Notes: generated by a model from the sequence alone, not told the origin. Shown: positions 19,967 to 30,761, counted from the stretch's first letter. The stretch: DNA of 64,000 bases from Clostridiaceae bacterium (GCA_016288315.1 JAEEYU010000055.1:90417-154416); one strand, 5' to 3'. Translations and numbers: made by a program.

Positions 19967-20019
19967 ACTTTAAACAGATTTGCGGTTTTCCGCTTAATTT
20001 AACAGGAGGTGCCTGCATA

Positions 20020-20862
20020 ATGGATGCAGTTGTCAAAAAACAGTTAAAAATCAAAGCCTGTAACGCCAGAATCGGTATTATTGAAGGTGTTTACAATGCA
20101 AAGTCCGGTCATCCCGGCGGATCTCTTTCATGCGTTGATATTCTGACTTATCTGTATTTTCATCAGATGAATGTTGACCCCAAAAATCCGCAATGGGAAG
20201 ACAGAGACAGATTTGTTCTCTCAAAAGGTCATTGTGCTCCTGCTCTTTATGCAGTTCTTGCGCTCAAGGGATTTTTCCCTGTTGAAGATCTTAAAACTCT
20301 CAGAAAGCCCGATTCTTATCTTCAGGGTCACCCCAGTATGAGATATACTCCCGGTGTCGATATGAGCACCGGTTCACTCGGACAGGGTATTTCAGTTGCC
20401 TGCGGTATGGCTCTCGGCGGAAAGCTTTCCGGTAAATCGTTCAGAGTTTATTCTATTCTCGGCGACGGTGAAATTCAGGAAGGTCAGGTCTGGGAAGCTG
20501 CAATGTATGCCGCTGCAAAAGGTCTTGACAATCTTTGTGCGGTTGTTGACCTTAACGGACTTCAGATTGACGGCAAAATTGCAGATGTAAACTCTCCTTA
20601 CCCCGTTCCCGAAAAATTCAAGGCGTTTGGTTGGAATGTAATTGAAATCTGCGCTCACAGTTTTGATGAAATTGATGCCGCTTTCAAACAGGCGTCTGAA
20701 TTCAAGGGTAAGCCCTCTGTCATAATTGCAAACAGTGTCAAAGGCAAAGGTGTTTCGTTTATGGAAAACGAGGTTTCGTGGCACGGAGCTGCTCCCAATA
20801 CGGAACAGTATGAACAGGCAATGAGCGAACTCAAAGCTCAGCTTGCCGAGTTAGAAGCATAA
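20020..20862 (+). CDS. transketolase, N-terminal subunit
   Basis: NAKSGHPGGSLSCVDILTYLYF, GHCAPALYAVLA, GDGEIQEGQVWEAAMYA. Confidence 0.95.
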   Translation: MDAVVKKQLKIKACNARIGIIEGVYNAKSGHPGGSLSCVDILTYLYFHQMNVDPKNPQWEDRDRFVLSKGHCAPALYAVLALKGFFPVEDLKTLRKPDSYLQGHPSMRYTPGVDMSTGSLGQGISVACGMALGGKLSGKSFRVYSILGDGEIQEGQVWEAAMYAAAKGLDNLCAVVDLNGLQIDGKIADVNSPYPVPEKFKAFGWNVIEICAHSFDEIDAAFKQASEFKGKPSVIIANSVKGKGVSFMENEVSWHGAAPNTEQYEQAMSELKAQLAELEA

Positions 20863-20886
20863 TTAATCGGGAAAGGAAGAATTACA

Positions 20887-21837
20887 ATGGCTGATACAGT
20901 TAAAATGGCTACACGCGAAGCTTACGGCAAAGCACTCGTAGAGCTTGGCGAAAAAAATGATAAAGTTGTCGTTCTCGATGCCGACCTTGCGGCTGCAACA
21001 AAAACAGGTATGTTCAAAAAAGCTTTTCCCGACAGATTTATTGACACGGGAATTGCAGAAAGCAATATGATGTGTGTTGCGGCAGGTCTGTCAACAACCG
21101 GTCACATTGTTTTTGCGAGTTCTTTCGCAATGTTTGCGGCAGGCAGAGCATTTGAGCAGGTCCGTAATTCCATAGGTTATCCTCATCTTAATGTTAAAAT
21201 CGGTGCTACACATGCAGGTATTTCCGTCGGCGAAGACGGCGCAAGCCACCAGTGCTGCGAAGACATTGCCCTTATGCGTTCAATTCCCGGCATGACAATA
21301 ATCAACCCTGCCGATGACGTTGAATCAAGAGCTGCCGTTATGGCTGCCGCAGAAATGGACGGTCCTGTTTATCTCAGGTTCGGCAGACTTGCTGTTGAGA
21401 GATTCAATGACCCCGACAACTATGAGTTTAAAATCGGCAAAGCTGTCAAGCTTTGCGACGGAACAGATGTTACAATCTGTGCAACCGGTCTTATGGTTAA
21501 AGAAGCTCTTGCAGCAAAAGAAATTCTTGCTTCAGAAGGTATTTCCGCCTCTGTTCTCAATTTCCATACAATTAAACCCATTGATGAAGAAGCAATTGTT
21601 GAGGCTGCAAAATCAACAGGTGCTATTGTTACGGCTGAAGAGCATAACATTATCGGCGGTTTCGGTTCTGCTGTAACCGAGGTTGTCTGCAAGACTGTTC
21701 CGGTTCCCGTTATCAGAGTCGGTGTTGAAGACAAATTCGGCAAATCAGGTCCTGCAGTTGAAATGCTTCACATTTACGGTCTTGACGCCGCTAACATTGT
21801 TGCAAAAGCAAAAGCAGCAATCTCATTAAAAAAATAA
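20887..21837 (+). CDS. transketolase, C-terminal subunit
   Basis: TREAYGKALVELGEKNDKVVVLDADLA, GATHAGISVGEDGASHQCCEDIALMR. Confidence 0.95.
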   Translation: MADTVKMATREAYGKALVELGEKNDKVVVLDADLAAATKTGMFKKAFPDRFIDTGIAESNMMCVAAGLSTTGHIVFASSFAMFAAGRAFEQVRNSIGYPHLNVKIGATHAGISVGEDGASHQCCEDIALMRSIPGMTIINPADDVESRAAVMAAAEMDGPVYLRFGRLAVERFNDPDNYEFKIGKAVKLCDGTDVTICATGLMVKEALAAKEILASEGISASVLNFHTIKPIDEEAIVEAAKSTGAIVTAEEHNIIGGFGSAVTEVVCKTVPVPVIRVGVEDKFGKSGPAVEMLHIYGLDAANIVAKAKAAISLKK

Positions 21838-21861
21838 AACTATTCTTTACACGGTGATATT

Positions 21862-22413
21862 ATGGCATCAGAACAAATTCTCAGACGTGCCGTCTTCGGC
21901 GGATTTAAACGTGAAGATGTAATTGATTATATTGAAAAACTTCAGATTCAGTTATCCGAAGCTCAACAAACTGCCGGCAGCACTAAAAAAGAATCTGTGA
22001 AAAATACCGATGCCTGCGTCGTTCTTAAAAAAACCGTTAAAGAAAAAGATTCTGCCATAGATTCGCTTAAATCTGAGATTGAAAAATTAAATGGTGAAAT
22101 TGACTGCAATCAGAATACAATTCATCTTCTCTCAGTTGAGATTTCATCAAAACAGAGCATTCTTGACAGTATAAAAAGTTCTTGTGAAGAATTTGAACAA
22201 AACAGAGAAGTAATTAATAAACTATTTAATTCTGACGCTGTTAAAGAATCTGATATCTATATAGATGCTTTGAATTCTTTAATTAATTGTTTTGAATCAG
22301 TTTTTTCTAATTTTGAAAAAGAACCTGAAGACGAAGATCAGTTTAAGTTTGATTATGACGGTCTTGAAAAGGTCGAAGAAGAGTATCTCAACAAAATGTT
22401 TATTACCGAGTAA
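21862..22413 (+). CDS. DivIVA-like N-terminal motif/coiled-coil protein
   Basis: RAVFGGFKREDVIDYIEKLQIQLSEAQQ resembles the FxxxxFGGFKREDVxxYI opening of DivIVA-like proteins; remainder coiled coil. Confidence 0.6.
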   Translation: MASEQILRRAVFGGFKREDVIDYIEKLQIQLSEAQQTAGSTKKESVKNTDACVVLKKTVKEKDSAIDSLKSEIEKLNGEIDCNQNTIHLLSVEISSKQSILDSIKSSCEEFEQNREVINKLFNSDAVKESDIYIDALNSLINCFESVFSNFEKEPEDEDQFKFDYDGLEKVEEEYLNKMFITE

Positions 22414-22418
22414 AAAAT

Positions 22419-22943
22419 ATGGCTGAATATTATATTAATACCGATGATATTAAAGAATACAGTAACAAATTAAATGCAGGCGATTCCGTCTTTTTGTCTG
22501 GAGTTGTTTACACATCCAGAGACGCCGCTCATAAAAGAATTTTTGAAATACTTGAAAACGGCGGCGAACTTCCATTTGTAATCAATGGAGCAAGTATCTA
22601 TTACGCCGGCCCTACTCCCACTCAACCGGGATGTGTAATCGGCAGCTGCGGTCCGACAACATCAGGCAGAATGGATAAATTTGCGCCGAAGCTTCTCGAC
22701 CTCGGTCTTGTTTCAATGATTGGCAAAGGTCCGCGCAGCAAAGAAGTTTGCGAAGCTGTTGTCAGAAATAATGCTGTTTATTTCTGTGCTATAGGCGGTG
22801 CAGGGGCTCTTTGCTCGAAAAGTATAGTTTCTTGTGATGAAATTGCATTTTTTGATCTTGGATGCGAAAGTGTAAAAAAGCTTGTGCTTAAAGATTTTCC
22901 CGTTATTGTAGGCATTGATTCTCACGGGGGAAATCTGTTTTAA
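22419..22943 (+). CDS. class I fumarase / tartrate dehydratase beta-subunit family (FumA C-terminal type)
   Basis: LNAGDSVFLSGVVYTSRDAAHKRI, YAGPTPTQPGCVIGSCGPTTSGRMD, MIGKGPRSKEV, AIGGAGAL. Confidence 0.92.
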   Translation: MAEYYINTDDIKEYSNKLNAGDSVFLSGVVYTSRDAAHKRIFEILENGGELPFVINGASIYYAGPTPTQPGCVIGSCGPTTSGRMDKFAPKLLDLGLVSMIGKGPRSKEVCEAVVRNNAVYFCAIGGAGALCSKSIVSCDEIAFFDLGCESVKKLVLKDFPVIVGIDSHGGNLF

Positions 22944-22957
22944 ATAATGATTAGTCA

Positions 22958-22987
22958 AAAACGGAGCGTCGAATGACGCTCCGTTTT
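22958..22987. terminator. bidirectional intrinsic terminator between convergent genes
   Basis: Perfect 13-bp stem AAAACGGAGCGTC-GAAT-GACGCTCCGTTTT; the stop codon of the convergent gene overlaps its edge. Confidence 0.85.
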
Positions 22988-24143
22988 AAACTTTTGAATT
23001 TTTCTTGTTAATCAATTTATATCCAGCGCATATAAACGCTGTAATTATTATACCGGTTTCGGGATTAATCAACAGAATAACAGAAATTACTGCGATAAAA
23101 GTAATTATTCCGGTAACGCCTGAGGTAAAAGCAGTTTTTAAATATCTCCATACATTTTGCTGCCACATTCCTATAATCAGAATTACAGCAGCCGTAGGAA
23201 CCGGAGTGCGTGCTATAAACCTGCTTAGAACAATCAGAATAATTGAGCTGTAAACAGAACCCGAAATTGCAGAAATGACTTTATTTGAAATGCTTTCTTG
23301 TTTTTTAACAGCAAGGCAGGGTGGAATGCTTCCGGTTAAAGATGAAACTAAAATAACCGTTCCTGAAAACAGAATATTCTTTTTATCTTTCGGCGTTTCA
23401 TCAAGACTAAGTTTGTAAAGAAAAATAAACAGCATTGCTCCGCCGCATAAAACAGCACCCAATATATTGACTGAATTAAAAGAAATAAGCTCGGGAATGA
23501 ATGCGTAACTGCCGACTTCTCTGATAGGCGTTATGATGCTTCCGGGAACAAGAATCATATTCAATGGTATTGTAATTACAAAACACCAGAAAGCGGCAGG
23601 GATTTTTTTGCTCAGATTTTTGAATTTTCGGCGGTAAACAATCATAATAACCAAAACAATTGTGCCGTAAAGAACGCCGCGCCAGTTACCGTGAAAACCC
23701 AGGGAACGGTAGGATTTCATCATCTCAATAACATTTCTTCCGGTTGCGTCGATTCCGAAGTAGTTTGTTGTCTGCATAACAGTCATATATAGTGTAAAGC
23801 CGAGCATAACGGCGGCAACTGAAGGAATGTAAACAGCAGACTTTAAATTGTCAATTTTAAGCATTGACACAATCACCAGCAAAACTGCGCAAATAAGAGT
23901 GCCTGCAAGAGAAGTAGACAAACCGTAAAATGATGAAATACTGTATAAGACGATAAAGATTGAATATGAGGGCATAAGCCCTGTAAACGGAAAAGCAAGA
24001 CAGCAGAGAATTGCAGAGAAAAGACTTGCCTGCATTGAAAAAGTGGAGCAGACACACATTGAAACTGCAAGCGGCAAAATCTGCGTCATATTGAAAAATC
24101 CGTCTGATACAACGGAAAATGTCTTTTTGAAAACGTCTGACAT
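22986..24143 (-). CDS. SulP-like membrane transporter without an evident STAS domain
   Basis: Multi-TM protein; SSLTGSIPPCLAVKKQESISNKVISAISGSVYSSIILIVLSRFIARTPVPTAAVILI resembles the SulP 'GG(I/M)...T..N...G..T..S.I.......L......IP..ALAAIL' region. Start at ATG 24143. Confidence 0.65.
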   Translation of the reverse strand: MSDVFKKTFSVVSDGFFNMTQILPLAVSMCVCSTFSMQASLFSAILCCLAFPFTGLMPSYSIFIVLYSISSFYGLSTSLAGTLICAVLLVIVSMLKIDNLKSAVYIPSVAAVMLGFTLYMTVMQTTNYFGIDATGRNVIEMMKSYRSLGFHGNWRGVLYGTIVLVIMIVYRRKFKNLSKKIPAAFWCFVITIPLNMILVPGSIITPIREVGSYAFIPELISFNSVNILGAVLCGGAMLFIFLYKLSLDETPKDKKNILFSGTVILVSSLTGSIPPCLAVKKQESISNKVISAISGSVYSSIILIVLSRFIARTPVPTAAVILIIGMWQQNVWRYLKTAFTSGVTGIITFIAVISVILLINPETGIIITAFICAGYKLINKKNSKV

Positions 24144-24297
24144 ATTTAACCTCAACAAATAAACTGTTGTATAGTTTACATTAATCTTGAAGAATATTCA
24201 AGCACAGATTAAATATTTTTAAATTCATTAATAATTAAGTATAGAAAATATAATATTAATATGTTATTATATTCATACTTTATTGACGGAGAATAAA

Positions 24298-25296
24298 ATG
24301 AACAGCAAAAAAGCAAAAAAAATTGCAACCTGGATTATAGTTCCTCTGATGGCATTGATATTTGTGCTTGATATATTGACGGTAGTTCTTTTTAACAGTT
24401 ACTGTAAAAAAGTTCCTGTTAAAAAAGAGAGTTTTGATTATTCAACAGGTGACGACAGGATTCATTTTCTCAACACTGCCAATTCAGATGCAATTCTGAT
24501 TGAGAGCAACGGAATGTTTGCTCTTGTTGATTCGGGAGAAGGTAACTCCAATCCTCGCAGAAAAACCGAATATAAAGGGTATGAAAAAGAAACGGTTGAT
24601 TATATTCTTAAAACATGTTCCGACAGTAACGGAATTGCTCACCTTTCATTTATACTCGGAACACATTGCCATTATGATCATATCGGCTCTTTTCACGCTG
24701 TAATTACCAGTGAAAAAATCAAAATAGATAAAGCGTATTTCAAGGGCTGCGATGAGGATTATTTCAGTAAATACGATTATAAATGGGGGCTTACTCAAAC
24801 ATATAATCAGATTATTGCCGACCTTGAGAACAGGAATATTCCTGTAATTCACAACCTGCCGGACAAACCTTTTAAATTCGGAGATTTTACTTTGCAGTTT
24901 TTTAATACGGTAAATAATCCCCAACTTAAAGGTAAAGGCGAAAACTCCGAGAGTGTCGGTGTAAAAGTTGTTAAAGGTAAAAAAACCGCTTTTCTTGCGG
25001 CGGATATCACAAGACCGAGCGGAGTTGAAGAGCTTGTTGCCGATAAGGTCGGTGATGTCGATTTGCTTAAAATCGGTCATCATGGTTATTACGGTTCATC
25101 GTCAATGAGTTTTCTGAAAACTCTGAGGCCGGAAATTGCCATTGTAACAAATCATCTCGGCAAAGTGTATCCGAATGTCAAATGGAATCTTATAATGGTT
25201 GCAAAATGCCCGTTCTTTGCAACTTATGACAATAACGGAATAATTGCAACATTTACAGATTCGGATAAAATTCTGCTGACAAATCAAATATATTGA
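24298..25296 (+). CDS. MBL-fold metallohydrolase, ComEC/Rec2-like, membrane anchored
   Basis: [40 protein letters not shown] at 24298 after CGGAG. Confidence 0.85.
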   Translation: MNSKKAKKIATWIIVPLMALIFVLDILTVVLFNSYCKKVPVKKESFDYSTGDDRIHFLNTANSDAILIESNGMFALVDSGEGNSNPRRKTEYKGYEKETVDYILKTCSDSNGIAHLSFILGTHCHYDHIGSFHAVITSEKIKIDKAYFKGCDEDYFSKYDYKWGLTQTYNQIIADLENRNIPVIHNLPDKPFKFGDFTLQFFNTVNNPQLKGKGENSESVGVKVVKGKKTAFLAADITRPSGVEELVADKVGDVDLLKIGHHGYYGSSSMSFLKTLRPEIAIVTNHLGKVYPNVKWNLIMVAKCPFFATYDNNGIIATFTDSDKILLTNQIY

Positions 25297-25309
25297 AAGG
25301 ATTATTTAT

Positions 25310-25903
25310 ATGAGCAAACAGAACAGAATGCCTGCAAAAGGCGATATTACAGCAACAATGAGAACCAATAAAGGAGATATAAAAATACTGCTTTTTCCCG
25401 AAGCATCGGCAAAAGCAGTTGAGAATTTTGTTACTCATTCAAAAAACGGTTATTATGACGGCGTAGTTTTTCATCGCGTTATCAATGATTTTATGATTCA
25501 GGGCGGCGACCCTACCGCAACCGGAAGAGGCGGAGAAAGCATCTGGGGAAGTCCTTTTGAAGATGAATTCAATGTTGATTACCATAACCTGCGCGGCGCT
25601 CTATCAATGGCAAATGCAGGACCGAATACAAATGGCAGCCAGTTTTTTATTGTTCAGGCAAAAACTGTTAATCCTGCTCTTTTATCTCAAATGCGGTTGT
25701 ATCCCGACAGTTATCCTGAAGAGACAGTCAACGATTATGCTGAGCTCGGAGGCACTCCTCACCTTGATTTCAGGCACGCTGTTTTCGGTCAGGTATATGA
25801 AGGAATGGATGTTGTTGACACAATAGCAGGTGTTGAAACCGACAGCAGAGACAAACCGCTTGATGACGTTGTTATTCTCGGTGTTGATATTGAAGAATTA
25901 TAA
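25310..25903 (+). CDS. cyclophilin-type peptidyl-prolyl cis-trans isomerase
   Basis: [72 protein letters not shown]. Confidence 0.96.
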   Translation: MSKQNRMPAKGDITATMRTNKGDIKILLFPEASAKAVENFVTHSKNGYYDGVVFHRVINDFMIQGGDPTATGRGGESIWGSPFEDEFNVDYHNLRGALSMANAGPNTNGSQFFIVQAKTVNPALLSQMRLYPDSYPEETVNDYAELGGTPHLDFRHAVFGQVYEGMDVVDTIAGVETDSRDKPLDDVVILGVDIEEL

Positions 25904-25935
25904 ATGCCATCCGCTCGCTAACGGATGTCATAAAC

Positions 25936-26487
25936 TTAATATTTGAAATGTATGTCGCTGTTTTTCAAAAGAGGAGCAGCGGCGTCTTTTTGTGAAACAA
26001 CAGGGTTATCAACAGGCCATTCAACGCCTATGTCAGGGTCAGAGTAGCAAACGCTTCTGTCATTCTGAGGTGAGTAAAAAGAATTGGTTTTATAAAGCAC
26101 TTCAACATCGTCTGTCAATGTTGCAAAACCGTGCAGAAAACCTCTGGGAATAAAAAACTGATTTTTATTTTCATCGCTGAGTTCAACACCGACCCATTTT
26201 AAATATGTAGGTGAACCTTCGCGTATGTCAACTGCTACGTCAAATATTTTGCCTCTGGTGCAGGTGAGGAGCTTTGCCTGTGCATCGGGGTTTATCTGGC
26301 AGTGCAAACCTCTCAATGTGCCCTTTTGAGAGGAGTAAGAACGGTTATCCTGAACAAATTCTGTGGTTATTCCGAGTTCTTCAAGAGTTCTTTTTGAATA
26401 TGATTCATAAAACCAGCCGCGGTTGTCGCCGAAAACTTTCGGTTCAAGAATAAATAAACCTTCTATTCCCGTTTTTATGAGATTCAT
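25936..26487 (-). CDS. rfbC: dTDP-4-dehydrorhamnose 3,5-epimerase
   Basis: [55 protein letters not shown]. Confidence 0.96.
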   Translation of the reverse strand: MNLIKTGIEGLFILEPKVFGDNRGWFYESYSKRTLEELGITTEFVQDNRSYSSQKGTLRGLHCQINPDAQAKLLTCTRGKIFDVAVDIREGSPTYLKWVGVELSDENKNQFFIPRGFLHGFATLTDDVEVLYKTNSFYSPQNDRSVCYSDPDIGVEWPVDNPVVSQKDAAAPLLKNSDIHFKY

Positions 26488-27416
26488 ATTTCTTCGTCAT
26501 CCTCTCTGCCCCAGTGAGGTCTCTCACCGGGTTTACTGCCGTAAAGAATTGTGCCGTTGGCAACTCTCTGAAGGTGTCTGCCGTATGATGATTTACCGTA
26601 TTTTTCAGCGGATTCAATGAGTGATTTTTTGCTTATCCATCTGTTGTTATAGGCAATTTCTTCGGGAGCGGATATTTTTATACCCTGTAATCTTTCGACT
26701 GTGCCGATGAAATTAGAAGCTTCATAAAGCGCCTCAACAGTTCCGGTGTCAAGCCAGGCATAACCTCTGCCGAGAAGCTGAACGTCAAGCGTGCCTGCTT
26801 CAAGATACATCTGGTTTATGTCTGTTATTTCAAGCTCGCCGCGCTTGGAGGGCTTTAATGATTTGGCGTATTCAATAACTTTATTGTCATAAATATAAAG
26901 TCCGGTTACAGCATAATGTGATTTAGGGTGTTCGGGCTTTTCGACTATAGAAACAGGTATTCCTTTCGAGTTGAATTCAACTACGCCGAACGCCTGCGCA
27001 TTCTCAACATTATAACCGAAAATTGTTGCTCCCTCAGGTCTTTTAACAGCCTGTCTGAGCATATGACCGAGACCGCTTCCGTAAAAGATGTTGTCGCCGA
27101 GAATCATTGAGACAGAATCATCGCCTATGAATTTTTCGCCGATAATAAATGCCTGTGCAAGACCGGCAGGAGACTCCTGAACGGCATAAGATAGCTTAAG
27201 ACCGAACTGCTTGCCTGTTCCGAGCAATCTTTCAAACTTAGGTGTGTCGTCGGGTGTTGAAATAATCAGAATTTCTCTTATTCCGGCGAGCATAAGTGTT
27301 GAGAGCGGGTAATATATCATCGGTTTGTCATAAACCGGCAAAAGCTGTTTACTGGTAACCATCGTCAGCGGATAAAGTCTTGAACCGGTTCCGCCTGCAA
27401 GGATAATTCCCTTCAT
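26484..27416 (-). CDS. rfbA: glucose-1-phosphate thymidylyltransferase
   Basis: [46 protein letters not shown]; overlaps rfbC by 4 nt. Confidence 0.97.
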   Translation of the reverse strand: MKGIILAGGTGSRLYPLTMVTSKQLLPVYDKPMIYYPLSTLMLAGIREILIISTPDDTPKFERLLGTGKQFGLKLSYAVQESPAGLAQAFIIGEKFIGDDSVSMILGDNIFYGSGLGHMLRQAVKRPEGATIFGYNVENAQAFGVVEFNSKGIPVSIVEKPEHPKSHYAVTGLYIYDNKVIEYAKSLKPSKRGELEITDINQMYLEAGTLDVQLLGRGYAWLDTGTVEALYEASNFIGTVERLQGIKISAPEEIAYNNRWISKKSLIESAEKYGKSSYGRHLQRVANGTILYGSKPGERPHWGREDDEEI

Positions 27417-27452
27417 TATAAATACTCCTTAATACTGTAGTATTTTTTTATG

Positions 27453-27481
27453 ATTTTATCACTTTATATAAAAAGTGTCAA
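27453..27481 (-). promoter_or_regulatory. sigma-A-like promoter for rfbA-rfbC
   Basis: On the minus strand: TTGACA - 17 nt - TAAAAT. Confidence 0.7.
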
Positions 27482-27516
27482 TAATTCCGGGTTTCACTTG
27501 ATTGAGATGAAGAGAC

Positions 27517-27545
27517 AAGGTCTGCAACCGATGGCTGCAGACCTT
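27517..27545. terminator. hairpin downstream of ileS (putative terminator)
   Basis: 10-bp stem AAGGTCTGCA/TGCAGACCTT immediately after the ileS stop; U-tract weak on the minus strand. Confidence 0.5.
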
Positions 27546-27551
27546 TGAAAT

Positions 27552-30500
27552 TTATACTGTTTTTTCAACTCCAAGAGTTACGGCAATACCGTTTATATCC
27601 CAATCCTTGGTGTAAGAGCCGCCTTCGCCGCAGGTTATGTTTTCAGCAAGAACATCATGACTGATAGCTTTGCCGAATTTCTCAAATACAGATCCGATAA
27701 CATTTCCTTCATTTTCTTTATAGAAAATGTTGATGTGGTCCATAACCTCAAATCCGGCTTCTTTACGCATAGTCTGAATCTTGGAAATAAGCTCGTTTAC
27801 ATAACCCTCTTCGATAAGCTCATCATTTAGTTTTATGTCAAGAACAACATTGACACCGTAATCTGAAACTGAGTATAAGCCCTCTTTCTGAACGGAATCA
27901 ATAAGAAGATCGTATGCAGTGAGTTCAACGGGTTCTCCGTTTACTTCAAACTTAATCGCGCCATCTGCATCAAGCTGTGCTTTTGCTGACGTTCCGTCAA
28001 CATTTGCGAGGTATTCTTTAATTCCGTTAAGAAGTTTTCCGTATTTGGGGCCGACAGTTTTAAGCTGCGGTTTAAATGCGTATGAAACAAAACCGGAAGC
28101 ATCTGTTACAAACTCGACTTCTTTAACATTGAGTTCATCTCTGATTATCGATGTAAGTTCTTCGTCAAGTGATTTATCTGCCTGAACAAACATCTTTGAA
28201 AGGGGCTGTCTGTTTTTGATGTTTGCGCCGTTTCTTGCCGCTCTTCCGAGAACGACAATGTCCAATACTTCCTGCATTGATGCTTCGAGTGCTGAGTCAA
28301 TTACTTTTTCATCAGCAACGGGATAATCGCAAAGATGAACGCTTTCGGGTGCGTTCTTATCAATGTTGCAAACAAGGTTGCGGTAAATCTCTTCCGCCAT
28401 ATAGGGAATCATAGGCGCAGAGAGCTTTGCAACAGTAACAAGGGCTGTGTAAAGAGTCATATAAGCGTTAATTTTATCCTGACTCATATCCTGTGCCCAG
28501 TAGCGTTCACGACCGCGGCGGACATACCAGTTGCTCATATCATCAACAAAGCTCTGAAGAGCTTTTGCAGCTTCGGGTATGCAGTAATTGTCAAGGTAAC
28601 CGTCAACAGTGAGAATAAGTGAATTAAGCTTTGATACAAGCCACTTATCCATTACAGAAAGCTTGTCATATTCAAGTGTATATTTTGTAGCATCGAATTT
28701 GTCAATATTCGCATACAAAACAAAGAAAGCGTATGTGTTCCAGAGAGTTCCCATAAACTTTCTCTGACCTTCTACAACAGCTTTGTCATAAAAGCGGTTC
28801 GGGAGCCAGGGGGCGGAATTGGTGTAGAAATACCATCTTATTGAGTCTGCACCGAACTTTGAAAGAGCATCAAACGGATCAACGGCGTTGCCTTTCGATT
28901 TTGACATTTTCTGACCGTTCTCATCCTGAACAAGACCGAGAACTATGACGTTTTTGTAAGGTGCTTTATCAAAAAGAATTGTTGAAATTGCAAGAAGAGA
29001 ATAGAACCATCCTCTTGTCTGGTCAACTGCTTCGGAAATAAACTCGGCAGGGAACTGCTTCTCAAATACTTCCTTGTTTTCAAATGGATAATGGTGCTGA
29101 GCGAACGGCATTGAACCTGAGTCAAACCAGCAGTCGATTACTTCCGGAACGCGTTTCATCTGCTTGCCGCATTCGGGGCATGTGATAGTAACTGCATCAA
29201 TGTAAGGACGGTGCAGCTCAATGTCATCCGGGCAGTTGTCAGACATTGATTTGAGTTCTTCAATGGAACCTATTACGTGTCTGTGACCGCATTCACATTC
29301 CCAGATGTTAAGGGGAGTGCCCCAGTAGCGGTTACGGGAAAGACCCCAGTCCTGAACATTGTTAAGCCAGTCGCCGAAACGTCCTTTGCCTATGCTTTCG
29401 GGAATCCAGTTAATAGTGTTGTTGTTTTTGACAAGATTGTCACGGACTTCCGTCATTTTAATAAACCAGGACTCTCTGGCATAATAAATGAGAGGAGTGC
29501 TGCAACGCCAGCAATGCGGATATTCATGTTCCATTTTAGGCGCGCTGAAAAGGATTCCTCTTGAATCAAGCTCTTTGAGAACTTCAGGGTCGCAGTTGAT
29601 AGCGCCTTTATCGATTTCAGCCTGTGTGGGCTTGCAACGCATACCGGCAAAAGGAGTTTCATCCTTCATGACACCGTGTTCGTCAACCATCTGAACAAAG
29701 GGAGCATCATATTTGCGACCTACTCTTGCGTCATCTTCACCGAATGCAGGAGCAATATGAACAATACCTGTGCCGTCTGACATAGTTACATAGTTGTCGC
29801 AGTAAATAAAGAATGCTTTTTTATGTTGTTTGTCAGCGACATCTTTTGCACATTGATAAAGAGGCTCATACTCTTTATACTCAAGGTCTTTGCCCGAGCA
29901 GGTCTCAATTATCTCATAAGCAGGAGTGCCTTCCTCACGCTCAATACCGCCCAGAACCGAGTCAAGAAGTGCTTTTGCAAGAATATATGTGAAACCGTCG
30001 GCAGCTTTGACTTTTGCATATATCTCATCGGGGTTTACACATAAACCTATGTTTGAGGCAAGAGTCCATGGCGTAGTTGTCCACGCAAGGAAATATGCAT
30101 CTTCATCTTTTATTTTAAAACGCACTATTGCGGTGCGCTCTTTAAGAGTTTTATAACCCTGAGCAACTTCGTGTGATGAAAGCGGGGTGCCGCAACGCGG
30201 GCAGTAGGGAACGATTTTAAAACCTTTGTAGAGCAGGTTTTTCTTCCATATTTCTTTTAATGCCCACCATTCGCTCTCGATAAAGTCATTATGATAGGTA
30301 ACATAGGGATTCTCCATATCCGCCCAGAAGCCGACTGTTTCGGAGAAATCTTCCCACATTCCTTTATATTTCCAGACACTCTCTTTACAAAGCTTAATAA
30401 AAGGTTCAAGGCCGTATTCTTCAATCTGATCCTTACCGTTGATTCCGAGCATTTTTTCAACCTCAAGCTCAACGGGAAGACCATGAGTGTCCCAGCCGGC

Positions 30501-30746
30501 TTTACGCGGAACCATATAGCCTTTCATCGTTCTGTAACGGGGAATCATATCTTTAATAACACGTGTAAGAACATGACCTATATGCGGTTTGCCGTTTGCT
30601 GTGGGCGGACCGTCATAAAAAGTATAGGTCGGGCATCCTTCACGTATTTTGATGCTTTTTTCAAAAATGTCGTTCTTTTTCCAGAAATCAAGAACTTCCT
30701 TTTCGTTTTTTACAAAGTCAAGACTTGTTGACACTTTGTCATACAT
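27552..30746 (-). CDS. ileS: isoleucine--tRNA ligase (eukaryote-like type 2 architecture)
   Basis: FYDGPPTANGKPHIGHVLTRVIKDMIPRYRTMKGYMVPRKAGWDTHGLPVE, QKMSKSKGN, 1064 aa. Confidence 0.97.
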   Translation of the reverse strand: MYDKVSTSLDFVKNEKEVLDFWKKNDIFEKSIKIREGCPTYTFYDGPPTANGKPHIGHVLTRVIKDMIPRYRTMKGYMVPRKAGWDTHGLPVELEVEKMLGINGKDQIEEYGLEPFIKLCKESVWKYKGMWEDFSETVGFWADMENPYVTYHNDFIESEWWALKEIWKKNLLYKGFKIVPYCPRCGTPLSSHEVAQGYKTLKERTAIVRFKIKDEDAYFLAWTTTPWTLASNIGLCVNPDEIYAKVKAADGFTYILAKALLDSVLGGIEREEGTPAYEIIETCSGKDLEYKEYEPLYQCAKDVADKQHKKAFFIYCDNYVTMSDGTGIVHIAPAFGEDDARVGRKYDAPFVQMVDEHGVMKDETPFAGMRCKPTQAEIDKGAINCDPEVLKELDSRGILFSAPKMEHEYPHCWRCSTPLIYYARESWFIKMTEVRDNLVKNNNTINWIPESIGKGRFGDWLNNVQDWGLSRNRYWGTPLNIWECECGHRHVIGSIEELKSMSDNCPDDIELHRPYIDAVTITCPECGKQMKRVPEVIDCWFDSGSMPFAQHHYPFENKEVFEKQFPAEFISEAVDQTRGWFYSLLAISTILFDKAPYKNVIVLGLVQDENGQKMSKSKGNAVDPFDALSKFGADSIRWYFYTNSAPWLPNRFYDKAVVEGQRKFMGTLWNTYAFFVLYANIDKFDATKYTLEYDKLSVMDKWLVSKLNSLILTVDGYLDNYCIPEAAKALQSFVDDMSNWYVRRGRERYWAQDMSQDKINAYMTLYTALVTVAKLSAPMIPYMAEEIYRNLVCNIDKNAPESVHLCDYPVADEKVIDSALEASMQEVLDIVVLGRAARNGANIKNRQPLSKMFVQADKSLDEELTSIIRDELNVKEVEFVTDASGFVSYAFKPQLKTVGPKYGKLLNGIKEYLANVDGTSAKAQLDADGAIKFEVNGEPVELTAYDLLIDSVQKEGLYSVSDYGVNVVLDIKLNDELIEEGYVNELISKIQTMRKEAGFEVMDHINIFYKENEGNVIGSVFEKFGKAISHDVLAENITCGEGGSYTKDWDINGIAVTLGVEKTV

Positions 30747-30761
30747 CTAATTTTACCTCCG

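Noticed and set aside
20020-21837. Transketolase as a split or broken pseudogene
   Set aside because: Separate N- and C-terminal transketolase subunits are a normal arrangement in many bacteria; both have SDs and intact motifs.
30291-30731. 146-aa plus-strand ORF
   Set aside because: Antisense to ileS, with no coding character or SD; other plus-strand ORFs within 27919..30731 were rejected for the same reason.
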